64,000 nucleotides of DNA from Paracamarosporium sp. OC-R06-R3 (GCA_019828545.1 JACVRA010000257.1:62001-126000); one strand, 5' to 3'; counted from the first letter of the stretch, positions 1 through 12,909 are shown. The notes: generated from the sequence alone by a model not told the origin. Translations and numbers: made by a program.

Positions 1-1044
1 CACGTGCCAACGACAATACTGGGTCCACCTGATTTCTGCATGCATCATGGGATGCTTGCAACTTGAACAGCAGTATTATAGCCAGGAGCACACATATTAC
101 AACTAGTATTACCGAGCATATGCTTATCTTTCGCTATCTACTATGCCGTGGTGCTGCACACCTTGACCGGGTTGCCAGCCTCTCAGTCCTCTCGCCCCCA
201 CTCTGCAGCCTCGCCTACAATACGGATGCCACTCAGGTATTGATCACAGCACCATAAACTAGAACCGGCATCCAGGACTGGCAAGCATACGATACTGCAC
301 TTCACGTCCCTGATCGGTAACGGCAAACGTCCCTGACCGGGTTGCGAGCGCCTCGCTGCCGGCACTTGAGGCACACTTGGTGATTGGACAGCCGTCGTAT
401 TCCAGACCTCGCATATGGTACCGAGAAGGAGGCATGGTGCTTCAATTCCACGACCTGACATCCAAGGGAAGTGAGACACAGTTGCATGTATGTACTGTTG
501 CTATGGGCAGGGGAAAGAGGTCGAGTTGAGCGATAGGCATAGACGCCCTTGGCATGCACGGTTTAGGTTGTGTATATGTATTGATTCACTTAGTGCAATG
601 CGGTGATGACAACTGTACTTGGTGTAGCGTAACGATACTAGACTATAGAGGGAGTGCGGAGCGATTTTGTATATACAAGTGTAGTGATAGGGTAAGGAGA
701 GAAAGGAGCGTGCAGAATATCGACAAGCGAAGCGAAGCAGAGTGAGTGACGCGTCATCAGTTCCGTCCATTCCAGCAACCACGTCCACGAACAAACGCGA
801 TACCAAAGAGAAATATGTACTTGAAGTGCGTGTGATCGTATTGAAAGAGGACCAAGTTAGAGAAGCCGTTCATCGTAGCAACCGCGAATCATGTATCGGG
901 GCGATGAAGGCAAGGCAGTCATCGGCGCTCACAGAACCGGAAAGGTGCAAAAGCCTTCAGGAAAGCGTTGGTGACATCCATCGCTTTGCTAGCTTACATA
1001 GTAGAGCTTCCATCCCATGTTGTTCAGTCCGGTGATTCCAACAT
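1..1044. other. intergenic left edge, no gene recognised
   Basis: I see no convincing coding region here. Short open frames exist on both strands but none shows a domain, splice structure or signal peptide. Around 160-360 there are degenerate repeats of a 'cctgaccgggttgc'-like word. The right part is the 3' flank of the laccase gene. Confidence 0.5.
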
Positions 1045-3111
1045 TCACAAGAGGGCTGGAGAAGCGGGGTAGGCGAGGGCTGGTGGCCAGCGCTTTCTCA
1101 GGCCTGAGTCGTCCTGAGGATAGACGGGCCTATTGCGGATATAGTTCTCATAGTTGTTACAGGTGTTAAACCACCTAGTCGCACTGTTAGCATCGTCGAA
1201 GCAGGGGTTCGACCCATGGCAGACTCACTCGCTGTCCTGAGCAGGCACGTTAATCTCATTCTCGCGTTCGACAAATTGCACGCTCAGCCCCATAGCAACA
1301 TGGAATGCAATGTGGCAATGCATCAACCATGCGCCAGGATTATCAGTTGGATAGGCGATGACGAGCCATCCCCCAGCTGGCAGATGGTGTACGTCGCGAC
1401 GGGGCGGGTTAGTGAAGACCAGGTCGTCTAGATTAACATCGACGTCAAATTGGCCAACTCCAGTACCAAGGATGTACATGTCGTGACCATGGAGATGGAT
1501 GGGGTGAGGGAGACCTGGAGCACCAACTGCTTGTTGGATTACCCAGTAGGTCCAGGCAGCAGTGTCCGAAATCTCTATCAGGTTGTAGTTCGCAGGATAA
1601 TCGTCAACGCCCTTAGCCATGTATTCAAGCGTGGGTTCAGCAGGATCGATGATCATACTTGTTCCGTTAATGGTCCAGAGCACAATCGATTGGTTGTTGG
1701 TGGCAACGGTTCGATTATCGAAGGCGATAGGCAGGTTCTGCGCTTGAACTCTGAAGGTATCTTTCGGCACGTTCTTTGCTATTTTTGGCTGAGGTGCAGG
1801 GTCATCGCATGTGGTGGGCGCATTAGAATTTGCACTGGAAGTAGGATCCGCAACGGTCACATTGTCGTAGGTAAAGATGGCTCGGCCAACTCCATTGTTG
1901 AAGCTTACACACGGGTTGTGAGCTTCAGCACGGAACCAATAATTGTCAGCGGTTTGGTCAGCAGTGAAGATGACATCGTAACGTTGTCCTGTTACGGAGG
2001 ATCAGTCATGCTCGTCTCTAAAGAGGGGACTATTAGCCATACCAATGCCGATAAGAACGTAGTTGGTGTTGTAGGGTACCACTGTTGATGTCAGCCTATG
2101 ATGGAGCCGTTTGAGTATCAGAGCATACCGGGCACGAAATCGTTAGCAATAACCGTGAAGGGATGGCCATCAAGCGAGACGCGAATGGCAATATCGAGAG
2201 ATGGGTTGACCAAGCGGAGGCGGTATTTTTTGCCAGTTGTGATGCTAACTTTATCATATTCTCCAGAAGACCCCTTTTTGTTGGTTCCGTTGACGAGAAT
2301 GTTGTCTCCAGTCGGTGGCGGTGAGGATATACTGAAGAGTGTGGCACGTGCGGCAGCTTGGTAAGCTGTAAGATAGTACCAGTCTTGGACGGTGTATGTG
2401 CCTAGGTCAACGTCATAGTTCGCCGTGGCGGGACCGTTGATTCTGTGAAGACATCAGTAAAGCTCTCTTGTTTCTCTCGAATGTACCAACATGATCGTTC
2501 CGAGAGTGCCGTCACCATATTGAGCACTGAAGTGAGAATGGTACCAAGTCGTGCCGTACTCGGTAGCACGAAATCGATAGGTCTTGGAATCTCCGGGGGC
2601 AAGAGCACATTCAGTGATTCCGTTGACCTGGAGCGCTTGTATCAGATCGAGATTGATATCAAAGATTCTGGAAGGAAACACTTACGCCGTCTTCTGAGTT
2701 CGAGTTCAACTGTCGTAAGCCGTGCCAGTGGATGGAAGTGCCATTGTGTTGCATCTCATTATGAATGGTGATCTCGAAGGTGTCACCCCAGTTGCCAATG
2801 ATGGTGGGTCCTGGCATTGCGTTATTTACGAGAAGGCAGGTCCTCTCAAAAGATCCATCGGGGTTGCAGGTAGTGTTCGTGATGCTCAAGTCGTACTTGA
2901 CTACATTTCCCGTATTAGGCCACGAAGTGTACATATCAGTCGTAGCGTCAAATCCAGGAAGCCAGCAGTTTCGACTTGTCGGACTATTGGTGCAGCTCGA
3001 TTGCTTCTTTGTAAGAGCAGAAGAAGCGTACATACGCTCGGCTCGTAGAGGTGAGGCATCGATGAAGGGAATAAGCCCTAGAAGGGCAGTCCCAATATTA
3101 ACAAGCTTCAT
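1045..3111 (-). CDS. secreted laccase (multicopper oxidase), six exons
   Basis: Extracellular blue copper oxidase that oxidises phenols with reduction of O2 to water. Exons on the minus strand: 3111-2686, 2627-2491, 2442-2129, 2081-2043, 1988-1229, 1174-1045; total 601 aa in closed frame. The N-terminus has a hydrophobic signal peptide (about residues 1-19) and a short pro-region ending near KKQ. All four copper-ligand motifs are visible: [19 protein letters not shown] and HCHIAFH. The last exon encodes a tail ending QDDSGL-RKR, the C-terminal plug and processing site typical of ascomycete laccases; reading straight through the splice site at 1228/1229 would lose it. Intron 2443-2490 has a weak GTTGGT donor, chosen because it keeps the frame into [19 protein letters not shown] lies about 125 bp upstream. 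No neighbour suggests a pigment cluster. Family certain; substrate unknown. Confidence 0.93.
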
Positions 3112-6100
3112 GGTAGGCTGATTGAGTAAGAAATATCGACAATAAGAATAGATGGAGCAATGAAGAAGAAGGTCAGCTGGACTTCAGTCGGGACTGGAAG
3201 GCTGGTTTGATGTTCATGAAGGTGATCAAGAGTCTTTTTATATTCATCATAGGTCACTTCTATCGGCCTTCTAAGCTCGCATCGGCAGTAACGAGATGAT
3301 ACTTTGGCTCCCAGAGAGGAAGTCTCGTCCGTTCGGCGTATTGTCGCCGCGATATCCTGGCTGGTGAAGTGTTATGCCCCTGCGTACGTGAGCGAGTAGG
3401 GCCACAGGAACGACATCCTTCACAGGGTCTGGGGGTATTGAGGCCATCGTGGGAACCACAAGGTAGTATTGAGACGAGGAGGCTTGCAGTAGTCGCCCAT
3501 AATCACACTATTGAATGTGGTTCCTGATGCAGTGAGCAGTGGATCCTAGGACCCCATGACAGAGAGCTGAATACATCTTTGGCCGAATGAAATGCCTCAT
3601 AGATGCAGATATCAGTCAAGAACCATGCTACGGGTTCGTCAGGATCTCAATATACTGAGGATGTTGTGTCTGGAGGCAACAGTGAGATGTTCATTCGATG
3701 CGGGTCCGTCATGTCCGAGGCGAAAAGTTTCTAAGATAAGAACATGAAGATACTGTAACTGATAGGTAGAGTACAAGTGTCCCTTGCAGAACCGAGGCTT
3801 TCCTGTGCTCCTGAGGAGAGGTCAGCGGAGCCGATTACGAACAAACTCGGACAGCCAAGCCACGGAAGGAGGCATAGTAGGATCAAAGCGGCTGTCGTCC
3901 GAGACCGCAAGACCCAACGCTTCGGATACCACGCACGTGAAACCCCTAGACAGTAGGGATAGTGTAGCTCTGACTGAATGCCGTCTCTTCTGCATCTCGC
4001 ATCGAATTAGTCCCAGTCAGGATACTCCCATTCTTGTAACGTGTTATGAACAGTCCAGGCGCCTATTTGCTCAGTCAGTGTATCGCTTTGACAGCGTTAA
4101 TGGTCAACTGGCGACGCCTGAACTTCTTCAGCAGGCTCGGTATAAGTCGTAATCATGTAGGCAAATACTGATAACATTCCCAAAGCAGAGTGCAGGGCGT
4201 AAATTCAGAGTGGCAACAATATAGGGCATGATGTTGAACGGTCAGAACTTTGAACATGATAGTGCCATCAACACATCCTTGCCAGACCCCTACTGTTCGC
4301 TGTGCAATCGTCACAATTGTTTGTATCAATTCCAAGTGGTGTGCCATAGTATGCACCTCGGCTCTGCATCGGAATACGCCGTATATAGTTGGCCATGCGG
4401 AGGTACGAAAGCATTGCGGCACAGCTTACGCTATATGATTAGAACCAACAGCATGACCATGTCTTTATAATTCGTGGAAGATCTCTCTGGGCAGAAGAAC
4501 GTATCAGCAGGCTTGCTGGAGGGCTGAAGGAATGTTTCTCGTGGTGACTGCGTAACGGGGGAGTGTGGGGCCACCCTCAGCTCAAGCTGTTGCGAAGATG
4601 GACTGCCGTGTGCATCTACTCCTACTCTTCTGCACTAAGCTTTTCCAAGCCAGCTCGCACAGGAATCGCTGTCAAGCTAAGCTAATGTTCCTGCAGCCAA
4701 CTACACCACTCGCTTGACGCACAGTAGACGAGGCAAACCCGGATGGTGGTATATACGACCCAAGCTAGGACATCGCGAGCGTTTGCCTGCGCGTATACGA
4801 ATACGATCGCCTACCAAAACCCAGATTTCAGTTAGAAAGGTAGTTTAAACAACAACGTACAACCCTTCTCCCTAGGCAACAGGCGTAGCATCTTTCCTGC
4901 CCATTATGAGTTGTGCGGGCCTACTGCAGCTTCTCCACCATGGTTGACATTTACAGAGCGCTAACTGAGATAGTAAAATCTCCCCTGCATGGCATGGGCA
5001 GAGATCGACGCGTATTGGCAAGTTACGGGAGCACGAAAAGGGCGAGTATCCGTTGGATTCAGTGCGACCGAGGGAGTGACATCTGGCACCGTTCGCGAAG
5101 CCGCATGGGATGCGACCCTGCCAGTCCACGAGGTTTGAACTGGGGAAGGGTAGCTCCGTCCCGAATGCGGCGGTTCGATACAAGCCACAAAGCTTACAGG
5201 ACCCCGGTATACACTGCAGGTCGTGTCGTTATGACACGTTGCTAGTAGAAGCATGTGCCTTTCCGCAGACAGTTCCATGGTCTTGGTAAGTGAATCCTAA
5301 GAGACCAGTACACTCCACGAACTGTGTAGTTGAGCTGAAGACAAAGATGAGACGGACCCCACCAATCGCGAGCGCCCAGCTCGTGATGCTCTCTGTGGCG
5401 TAAATGTTGTGCGGCCGAGAATCCTATCGCCCGAAAAACTGCAGGCCCCTACTATGTGCACTGGGAAGGGGCGCGTTTTCGTTTCCGAAACTGCGGTTCA
5501 GCGCTGCTTACCCGAATCGAGCTGCAGGGCAGAACATACCCTGGCAAGCACAGTTCTGCAAGATCATTCCAGCTGGTCTCTGAACCACGCAGTTGGTCCT
5601 CACGGATGATGATCTTTGCCCCTCAGAGTTACCCTGCGGTCTTGTTTCAATAGTTCGGTGCGGGTGTCGCGGGACGAGCCTCGTGTATACTCTGCCCCGC
5701 TGGAAATGCATGGTCGAGGATCGAATTCTAGGGTCATTCGTGCACTATGCGGCGTCGGCACGTATCCATCGCGGCCGCAGCAGCGTGGGCTTGTCTACAA
5801 TGGCTTTTCGCTAATGCGAGAAATGACTCGTTTGTAGGTATACCTTGATTGTAGACTCCGGGCGGCCCGGATCGGTAATCATAGCGTCAGCACCTATCGA
5901 ACAAAGATATCAAACTTCTTACACGATAATGGTTATCATCCTTGCATGGATGACACGCGTCTTTCTAGGCGCGCACCTCCGCCCCAGACACATTGTCAGG
6001 TTTCTGAATTATACAGTGGTGTCCCAGCTACGGTGACCAGTGGTAAGTAGAATGCTCAGATAGTCCAGGCATACACCGACAGTATAGCGGTACTATGTTG

Positions 6101-8715
6101 AATATCTGCATTTGAGTTGATGTCAAAATCTTAGCGCCCATGCACACATGACCCAGACGACAACTGGTCCATGTCCGCAACGCGCGGTTCTGCATAAGGC
6201 ACCAAGAGGCTTGATTCGACAGTCAACAGTTTGGTCCAAGGCAGTGGTAACACGACACCACCTAGCTTTGCGGTCCACGCACCCATTGCGCCGGTCCTCC
6301 AGGAGCTTTGCAGGCCCGAATTGCCGTAGCGAGTGGCATCTGGCGAAGGCTCTGCAATGCAGTATGTCAGAGCTCGGTTGTCGCGCCCAAGCCTGAAGAT
6401 GTGACTTCTCTCGTATTAAGGTGCAGATGCAGGAACTTCTCGAAGCAGTCCAGAATCGAGCAGAAAATTCCTCGAGAGACTTACCAATAGTTTCTAGCGC
6501 AAGAAGCAGGCTTCGCAGTGATCTGGCGGGGCTGGAAATTACATAGGAAATAGTCCCTCCACAGGGATTCAGCCAAGAGTTACGAGTCGGACGTTGTCGC
6601 GAGCAGCGTGAGCCTGGAAAGTCAAGTAATAGTTGATGATCGGTCAGCGAAAACGTTGTAGCCTAAACTCTGCAGCTATCCATGACCTTGATTGAGCGTA
6701 GCAATATCGAGATGAACCAGGCCTGCTCGAAGATGTCCTCGTGGAAAGATTTTGAGATCAACGCAAAAATCGAGAAGGTTAACATATCCGTGTGTGTGTA
6801 GTGAGAAATGAGACGAAAGATAAGTATGTATCTGGTACACAAATGCCTTGAGTTGATCTGGGGCACCCGCATTCTTTTGAACACGTGATGAGTATATGAG
6901 CCAAGAACCAAATCAACTGCCTAAATGAGAGACGGAGTCTAACACCCAAGCAGCGCCCGCAGGTAGAAGTACGAAGCGTTCAGAGCGCATAGCTTTTTGT
7001 ATTCCGTAAACGATCGTGGTGGGGTAGCCCCACACGAGCCGGCGGGCGTGTTGCTGTATCGGAGCCCTGGTCATCTGAATATTATGCATCGGTGCTGGGT
7101 TATCGGACAAAAGTACAGATGGAGACGGTTGATGCGACGCGGCCATGGTGTAGTGGATGAAGTTGCACGTTAGACCTGCTGCAATGTCAAACTAACTCCA
7201 GATGGTATGGTGCCCCTGTCTCGGGTCCGACAAGTGCTTCGGAAGCAGCAACCTGCCATACGCCCTTACGCCCGGCATTGGTCTTTCAGACACAACAGTA
7301 GCGGTATGCAATGTGTATGCTGTAGTTCATATACAGATGCCTTGAATATGGTCAAGTCGTCTTACTACGTGAAAAAGGCTGCTTTGCTTACTGTGCAGTC
7401 GCCGTTGACCTCACCGGTTTGCCAACCCAAGACCTCAACAACAAAGCTTTCTCCGTGTCGTCTACGGAATGGATGTTGCTTTCAGTAACGTGCTTTGTAT
7501 GGCATCAAAGAAGCTGCATCTGATATTCCAGCGGTCATTCGATAATCTGCCCACTCTTGGAATGTCGCACGATTTGCCACCTGCTCGCATGTAAGAACGC
7601 AACCAAGGCACTAGAGTTGCTACCATGCCAATCATTGATCCGAACCCTGCTGGGTAGTATATCCTTGTCACGAAGCAAAATAGAATTCGATTTTTGCACT
7701 AGCGCCTGGACTCTTTGTCGCCTTCGCCTTGTGCAATCTGATTACTTATACACGAGCTGCCCTGACCTCGGCTTTCCAAATTAACGCGAATGGTGTTGTG
7801 TTTCCGATTCCTCTTTACGCAGAGCCACGATTACCGTCGAAAGCGTTGGCAATATTAGATTTGATGCTTGTAATCGTATACTAGTAGCTTTTCTCGAGTG
7901 CAATTTGTTTATTTGTAGTTAGATGCTACTATAACCGGTGGGGCCGTTTGGGAATTTTGCGGAAACCTTAGACGTGTGTAAGTAGTCATTAAATTAGCAA
8001 ATTGTAACCCGTGATTGGACCTTCTCTTGAATTGTCTTTACATAAATACCGGCCTGGCGAACTTCTTCACTGATTGACCTCATGCAAAAGGTATTAACGA
8101 GCAGAAAGGACGAAGCCTCTGTTAATGATGGATCGGCCAACAAGACAGTCAGACTCTTAAACCAACTATTGCTAATGACCTTTGGAAAATTTGTAAGGGT
8201 TGTTGTTCCCAAAAAGACATGGGGAGCGAATCTCGACCACCACGGTAACACGAACGAAAGGGACGTCGAATGTGAAGCTACCGAATGGCGTCAATGAGAT
8301 TACACTGGAAGCTCCGGACAAGAGCGCGAAAGATGCCAAAGGCCGTCATAAGGGTATTATGGGACGATGTCACAGAGTGGAAAAGGCTGGAATAACAAAA
8401 AAGGCGTGTGGGCGTGGCAGGGGACTAACGCTACACATGTCTTTTAGGAATAAACCATGTTTGCTGTTCAAACTCAAGAGCGTGGGAAGCGCCTCCAGAT
8501 GTTAAGACTTCCTAGGTTCCGAAGCAGTTCCCGTATTGAATAATATGACAACATATAAGGCTACTCTAGAGAATGCAGCCTGTATGCCTATTGTATATCG
8601 ATTGTCCGCTGAAGAAAAAAAGCAAGTAGACGAAATTCAGTGCCAAAGTCTAACGCCAAAAACACACAAAAACTACAATCCGCGGCCAACGACCTCTGTA
8701 GTTCGTATCCAACAT
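3112..8715. other. 5.6 kb gene-poor stretch
   Basis: No gene was recognised on either strand. Open frames are short (under about 125 codons), mutually overlapping and without domain signatures or spliceable continuations. Base composition looks balanced rather than strongly AT-rich, so there is no obvious sign of a RIP-degraded transposon, and I saw no long terminal or inverted repeats. The left few hundred bases form the laccase promoter; the right end is the 3' flank of the patatin gene. Confidence 0.5.
3235..3242 (-). promoter_or_regulatory. TATA box of laccase
   Basis: The minus strand reads TATAAAAA about 125 bp before the laccase start codon at 3111, a plausible distance for a core promoter. 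No other element nearby was identified. Confidence 0.45.
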
Positions 8716-10833
8716 CTACCTGTTTGAAAAGGTCCTGGTCAACAGATCTCCAGGTTTGCCAAAGACAGGCTCCAATCTTACACCCCCAAAAGTCCACCCA
8801 TCAACAGCGACCCCTTCTTCAAACCTTTTACTCACAATGAAACCCAGCGCTCCGTCTAGTCCCACACTAACTTCAACGTCACCCTCAATTTCCATCCAAA
8901 GTTTGCCAATATTTTCTTCGTATCGTTTCTTGCTTACACGCACTCTAACGGCATCAGGATGAAGAAGCACAGGCACGACATCAGGTGTGATATTCGCATC
9001 GACATAGCGCTGCGCGAACGTTGTCGCGTCGAAAGGTTTACCAACAGAGAATACAAGGTCGTAGGGTGGCGTGTGGTTGCTGCTCTGGAAAGATACGATG
9101 AACTGCACGCGGTAGCGGCCTTGGGGGATACCGGTTTTAATGGTGCGTAGACAGATGTTCTCGGCGTTGATGCATTGGTATACAGCTGCTTCTTCTCTCC
9201 GACCGTCGTGGTCGAGATCTTCTGCCACAGGAAATATGCGCTTCAATCTGCCATCGCTAACTGTCATACCACCTTCGCCCGAAGGAGAGGTATCGCGAAG
9301 TTGTCGAATGCGTGATTGGTGCTCCATTGTTGAAACGACGCCTAAAGGTAGGCCAGTTTTGAAGTCGACTTGAACAAGTTGGAAAGATTGATCTATAAGT
9401 CCACGGCCATCCATGCCGACTCTGAAGTGGGTGGCACCGATTTCGAATTGAGGCGGTAAAGCTGAGAGCTTGGCCATGAGCTCGCCCAATTGTCGCGCGG
9501 TTCGTAGCTGCTTTGCGTCGCGCATATACTGTTCTGTGAGTGCTGCCATCTCGTCTTCCTTCATCCACTGTTCGAGACTAACATTGGCGAGGCCTCGATC
9601 TACATCAAATCGGTAGTATCGGGTGGAAGTACTGTAGTACATGCGCTTCATCTCGTTGTCGACTCGTTGGGTGCTGGTCGCCATTCCTGCGAGGGCAGAC
9701 ACCAGGGCAATGTCCGTTCCCAGTCCAAATGGCAACCAAGAAGTGACATTGCCGACGCTTGGAATGGACTGTAGTCCAGTCCCAACGGAGACGATGACGC
9801 CGATGGGGCGTCCCTCCCAAAGAGCCTTCGCTGCGTAGTCAACCTCTGCACAAGGATTGTTGAAACCAACACCACCGTCAAGATATGTAACCTTTGGTGT
9901 GCCAAATTGCATCTCCTCAAAAAAGGTTGGGGCCGCCGAGGTTGCTCGTAAAGCTTCCCATATGCGTGTTGTACGATCATTTGGATCGTAGGTTGAGAGA
10001 ATCCTGGGCAATCCCAATGCTTGTTTCAGTGAGGTGAGAACGAAACCCCTACAGCCCTTCGCATTTTTTCTTCTGTGCACACTGAGACGAGGCTTGAGTT
10101 TCCACGTATCGCTCCTGCAAGGCATCGGCTTTGCGAATGGGTCATTGTTGTCTGCTGCAGAGAGTAGGGGTCGTTGTTCGTCGGCAATATTGCTAGGCGG
10201 CGATGGTGCTCCATTGGTTCTCGGAAGGGTGCCTGGAGCACTCTTCAGGGTTCCAACCGGGCTTTCTGTCACGATTTCTGGTATGGTATCAGACCATATG
10301 CTATCGCGAGGGAGTTCGCTCTCAGGTAACTCCTCGAATAGCGAGTCGTCCCACATCAGTTCATCCTGATCGTAACCCAGATCGACCAGGGCCTGCTTGA
10401 TCGCATTTTCCAAAACAACACCAGAGAATCGACTAGATCCTGTTGGTATTTTCGTGCCGAACAGCTTTATTGATTTGTCGTTTTTGAAAATTTGTTCGGC
10501 GAGCTTCGTGTAGATACCGATGCATTGCTTACAGTCAAGTTGGAGGCGAGAGAGGAGGATGGCAATGATCCCGCCAGTACTTGTCCCACCAATTAAATCG
10601 AAATAGTCGCACGGCCTGAGCGGAGTCGTATCATTGTTCGGTCGTCTCCCTAATCTCTTTTCCTCTTGTGCGATACTTTCCATCAGATCATCGAGCACCA
10701 TCAATGATGAGAGTCCTCGTACGCCTCCACCATCTAGTGACAGTAAGCGGAGTGGCGCGTGAGGATTAGTTTCCGCACTGGAGAGCTCCATGGTGCTTCG
10801 CGTTGTGGCTGTATAAGTTGGCTGAAAGAGCAT
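8716..10833 (-). CDS. patatin-like phospholipase, 705 aa
   Basis: Serine lipid acyl hydrolase of the patatin family, expected to cleave ester bonds in phospholipids or neutral lipids. The oxyanion-hole motif DGGGVRG is at about residues 34-40, the nucleophile elbow GTSTGG at 83-88 (Ser85), and the catalytic Asp lies in YLDGG at about 320, so both members of the Ser-Asp dyad are present. A low-complexity segment (about residues 190-250) rich in Ser, Pro and Glu sits between them. The roughly 350 residues after the catalytic domain resemble no module I can name; no NACHT, ankyrin or TPR motif is visible. It reads as one exon. A second Met at residue 15 (10791) fits the family start equally well. 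No signal peptide is evident, suggesting intracellular action. Confidence 0.85.
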   Translation of the reverse strand: MLFQPTYTATTRSTMELSSAETNPHAPLRLLSLDGGGVRGLSSLMVLDDLMESIAQEEKRLGRRPNNDTTPLRPCDYFDLIGGTSTGGIIAILLSRLQLDCKQCIGIYTKLAEQIFKNDKSIKLFGTKIPTGSSRFSGVVLENAIKQALVDLGYDQDELMWDDSLFEELPESELPRDSIWSDTIPEIVTESPVGTLKSAPGTLPRTNGAPSPPSNIADEQRPLLSAADNNDPFAKPMPCRSDTWKLKPRLSVHRRKNAKGCRGFVLTSLKQALGLPRILSTYDPNDRTTRIWEALRATSAAPTFFEEMQFGTPKVTYLDGGVGFNNPCAEVDYAAKALWEGRPIGVIVSVGTGLQSIPSVGNVTSWLPFGLGTDIALVSALAGMATSTQRVDNEMKRMYYSTSTRYYRFDVDRGLANVSLEQWMKEDEMAALTEQYMRDAKQLRTARQLGELMAKLSALPPQFEIGATHFRVGMDGRGLIDQSFQLVQVDFKTGLPLGVVSTMEHQSRIRQLRDTSPSGEGGMTVSDGRLKRIFPVAEDLDHDGRREEAAVYQCINAENICLRTIKTGIPQGRYRVQFIVSFQSSNHTPPYDLVFSVGKPFDATTFAQRYVDANITPDVVPVLLHPDAVRVRVSKKRYEENIGKLWMEIEGDVEVSVGLDGALGFIVSKRFEEGVAVDGWTFGGVRLEPVFGKPGDLLTRTFSNR

Positions 10834-12025
10834 TCGGGATGTAGTTTGGTGCTTCGGCTGGCGGTTACCCGCCGCAGCGTTGAAATCAAAGTGGTTCCCT
10901 TGGGTTTGGAGGTCCTAGATGACAGACAGGAGGAGATCGATGGTATGCTGGATGGGGCTCTGGCAATCCTTGCTTTATTGAATCCTATGGTGTGGCGGCA
11001 CAGAGTGGCCGATAGGCTGTAATTACAGACACTGTGGTACAACTGAATCGAGGCCACCTCTTGCGGCTGTGACAATAAGCAGGCCTACAGCGGAATGAGT
11101 CACGCCCAGTGAAAGGCAGACGACGAGAGCTTCAGCCTTCCTTTGCGATGAGCCACTCCTCCGGAGTCAGAACATCTGACGTACGGTTGCCTGGTCTTGA
11201 TGATACGTAAACTTCATATATGACGTCGCTGTCGCATATGCTACAAGTGTGAGTATGTTGACCCAAACTTCTGTCAGCTGGCTTATGGGTTCGTGTTGAA
11301 GGTCATGAGCGTGCGCCTACTCTGCACCTCACCTCGCATTTACATAATGTAGGTGTGCATGCAACTACTAGGCTTACAGATAGGCGATGGGGTCGAAGAC
11401 GCCTTGACCAACCAGAATAAGGCATTCTCCACATGGCGAAGGAGGCAAGTGCATTGTCGCCGAATTAGAAACACTGCTGCTACAGCTAGCGCCTTGCGTA
11501 TAGATGCATGTTAGCCGACTTCCGGGTTGACGACTGCGTAGCGATCAGAAAGGTGTTAGAATAGGTTAGATTAGTAGTTTGACACGGTGCTGCGCCTCAA
11601 TTAGAAAGGAGAGGGATGTCAGCCTAGACGAAACGTCAGCGTCGGAAAATGGGGCTCAAACGTTCACGTGTGGTGCAGCGGGATGATCATACAACTGCAA
11701 ACTCTATGAATATAAGTTGGTGACTCCTTGACGTGGAGTCGAACAGCATCGTCCGGCACCTTGCACGCTCTGGAGCGCTGGTCTTGAAGCCTATCAGCTT
11801 GCACGAGGTCACACTCCTGTCGGAGGAAACATGCGGTGTCATGGGATGAAATGTTGCTTTGAAATACGATGGAGCACATGTTTGGTGGCCTCGTCATGGC
11901 TGACGAGGCTGATGCTATGATTTTACAATAATGAAGACGAAACCCGGATGCAGTCTTCCCAGGTCTGCTGAGAGTCCTCGCACGTGCATTGTGTATCTTG
12001 AGGTGAGGTTCCGGTAGTGTACCTG
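10834..12025. other. 1.2 kb intergenic, no gene seen
   Basis: Upstream flank of the patatin gene and downstream flank of the GNAT gene. No frame here has domain support. No repeat or RNA gene was recognised. Confidence 0.5.
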
Positions 12026-12661
12026 CTACTCAGAAGCAGTCTGAGCCTCACCAGGCCTGTACATGCGATAGACCAACGTATCTCGTAGCCCTAAGATAGG
12101 ATTCTCGAAATCCTTCTCCCTCAGCTCGTGCAGCTTGAAGCCGACCTTTTCCAGCACATGGTGGCTGGCCACGAGTTCAGGATCTGTATGTGCTTCGGCA
12201 TACTCGAAGCGGCCCTGTTTGCCCCCCGCATAGTGCTCGAAGAAGAGTGGCATGAATGCTCGCAATGCTTCTGTCGCATAGCCTTTGCCCCAGTAGTTGT
12301 TGTTGAACATGTAGCCAACTTCGGGGGCTCGTACCGCGCCTATCAGGCCGATGACGCGCGGTGTGGCGGCGGGTGCATCAGGCGTGGAGGGGAGCAGCTC
12401 GACGACGAAGTTCCAGCAGTTTTCGCGGTCGAAGCAGCCTTGGATCCATGCCTTGGATTTTTCGATGTCGTCGGACGGTAGGAGAGGCCTACTCGGAGTT
12501 AGGGAGAATGCTTGAGGCTATCGAGTACAAATGATTTACGTATGCTTCATCACGTCTGGATGGCTGCGCATCAGCACCACGTCTTCGGCGTCGTCCATGA
12601 CCAGTGGCCGGATCAGCAGCCTCTCGGTCTCAGCCGTCACGATCGGATCGACCACAACCAT
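12026..12661 (-). CDS. GNAT-family N-acetyltransferase (RimJ/RimL-like)
   Basis: Acyl-CoA dependent N-acetyltransferase of the RimJ/RimL type, which acetylates protein N-termini or small amines; the substrate cannot be told from sequence. Exons 12661-12540 and 12488-12026 with a 51-nt intron (12539-12489, GTAAAT donor, TAG acceptor) give 194 aa. The start region carries TERLLIRPL, the usual opening strand of this subfamily. Motif A is seen as NNNYWGKGYATEALRAF (the acetyl-CoA pyrophosphate loop), followed by VASHHVLEKVGF, the typical distal helix and strand. The gene is head-to-head with RFT1, 248 bp apart. Length is normal for a single-domain GNAT. Confidence 0.85.
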
Positions 12662-12909
12662 GGTGGGCCGTTGCGGAATACCTGAGGGCCATGTTGCGGT
12701 GTGCGTTGCGCATTATTAGTACTCGTGTGAAGCTGCAGCCACATGCGTGTCTGCTTCCCAGTCATGGAAGCTAGCCGCTTCAGACCTCGCACGCGCTTTT
12801 TGATGACACGTCCCTCAACCCACGCCCACAACTCCCGGCTCCGGACACCATGACTCCCTGAGGATATTGGAAAAAGAGATAGGCGCGAATCTGCACACAC
12901 AGCTGAATA
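12662..12909. promoter_or_regulatory. divergent promoter, GNAT / RFT1
   Basis: A 248-bp spacer separates the two start codons, so both genes must share it. I did not recognise a specific factor site. Confidence 0.4.

Noticed and set aside
1450..2088. 212-codon plus-strand frame across the laccase
   Set aside because: Antisense shadow of the laccase exons, with no domain.
3112..8715. Degraded transposon in the gene-poor stretch
   Set aside because: No AT-rich skew, terminal repeats, or reverse transcriptase or transposase fragments were visible by eye; not excluded, but unsupported.
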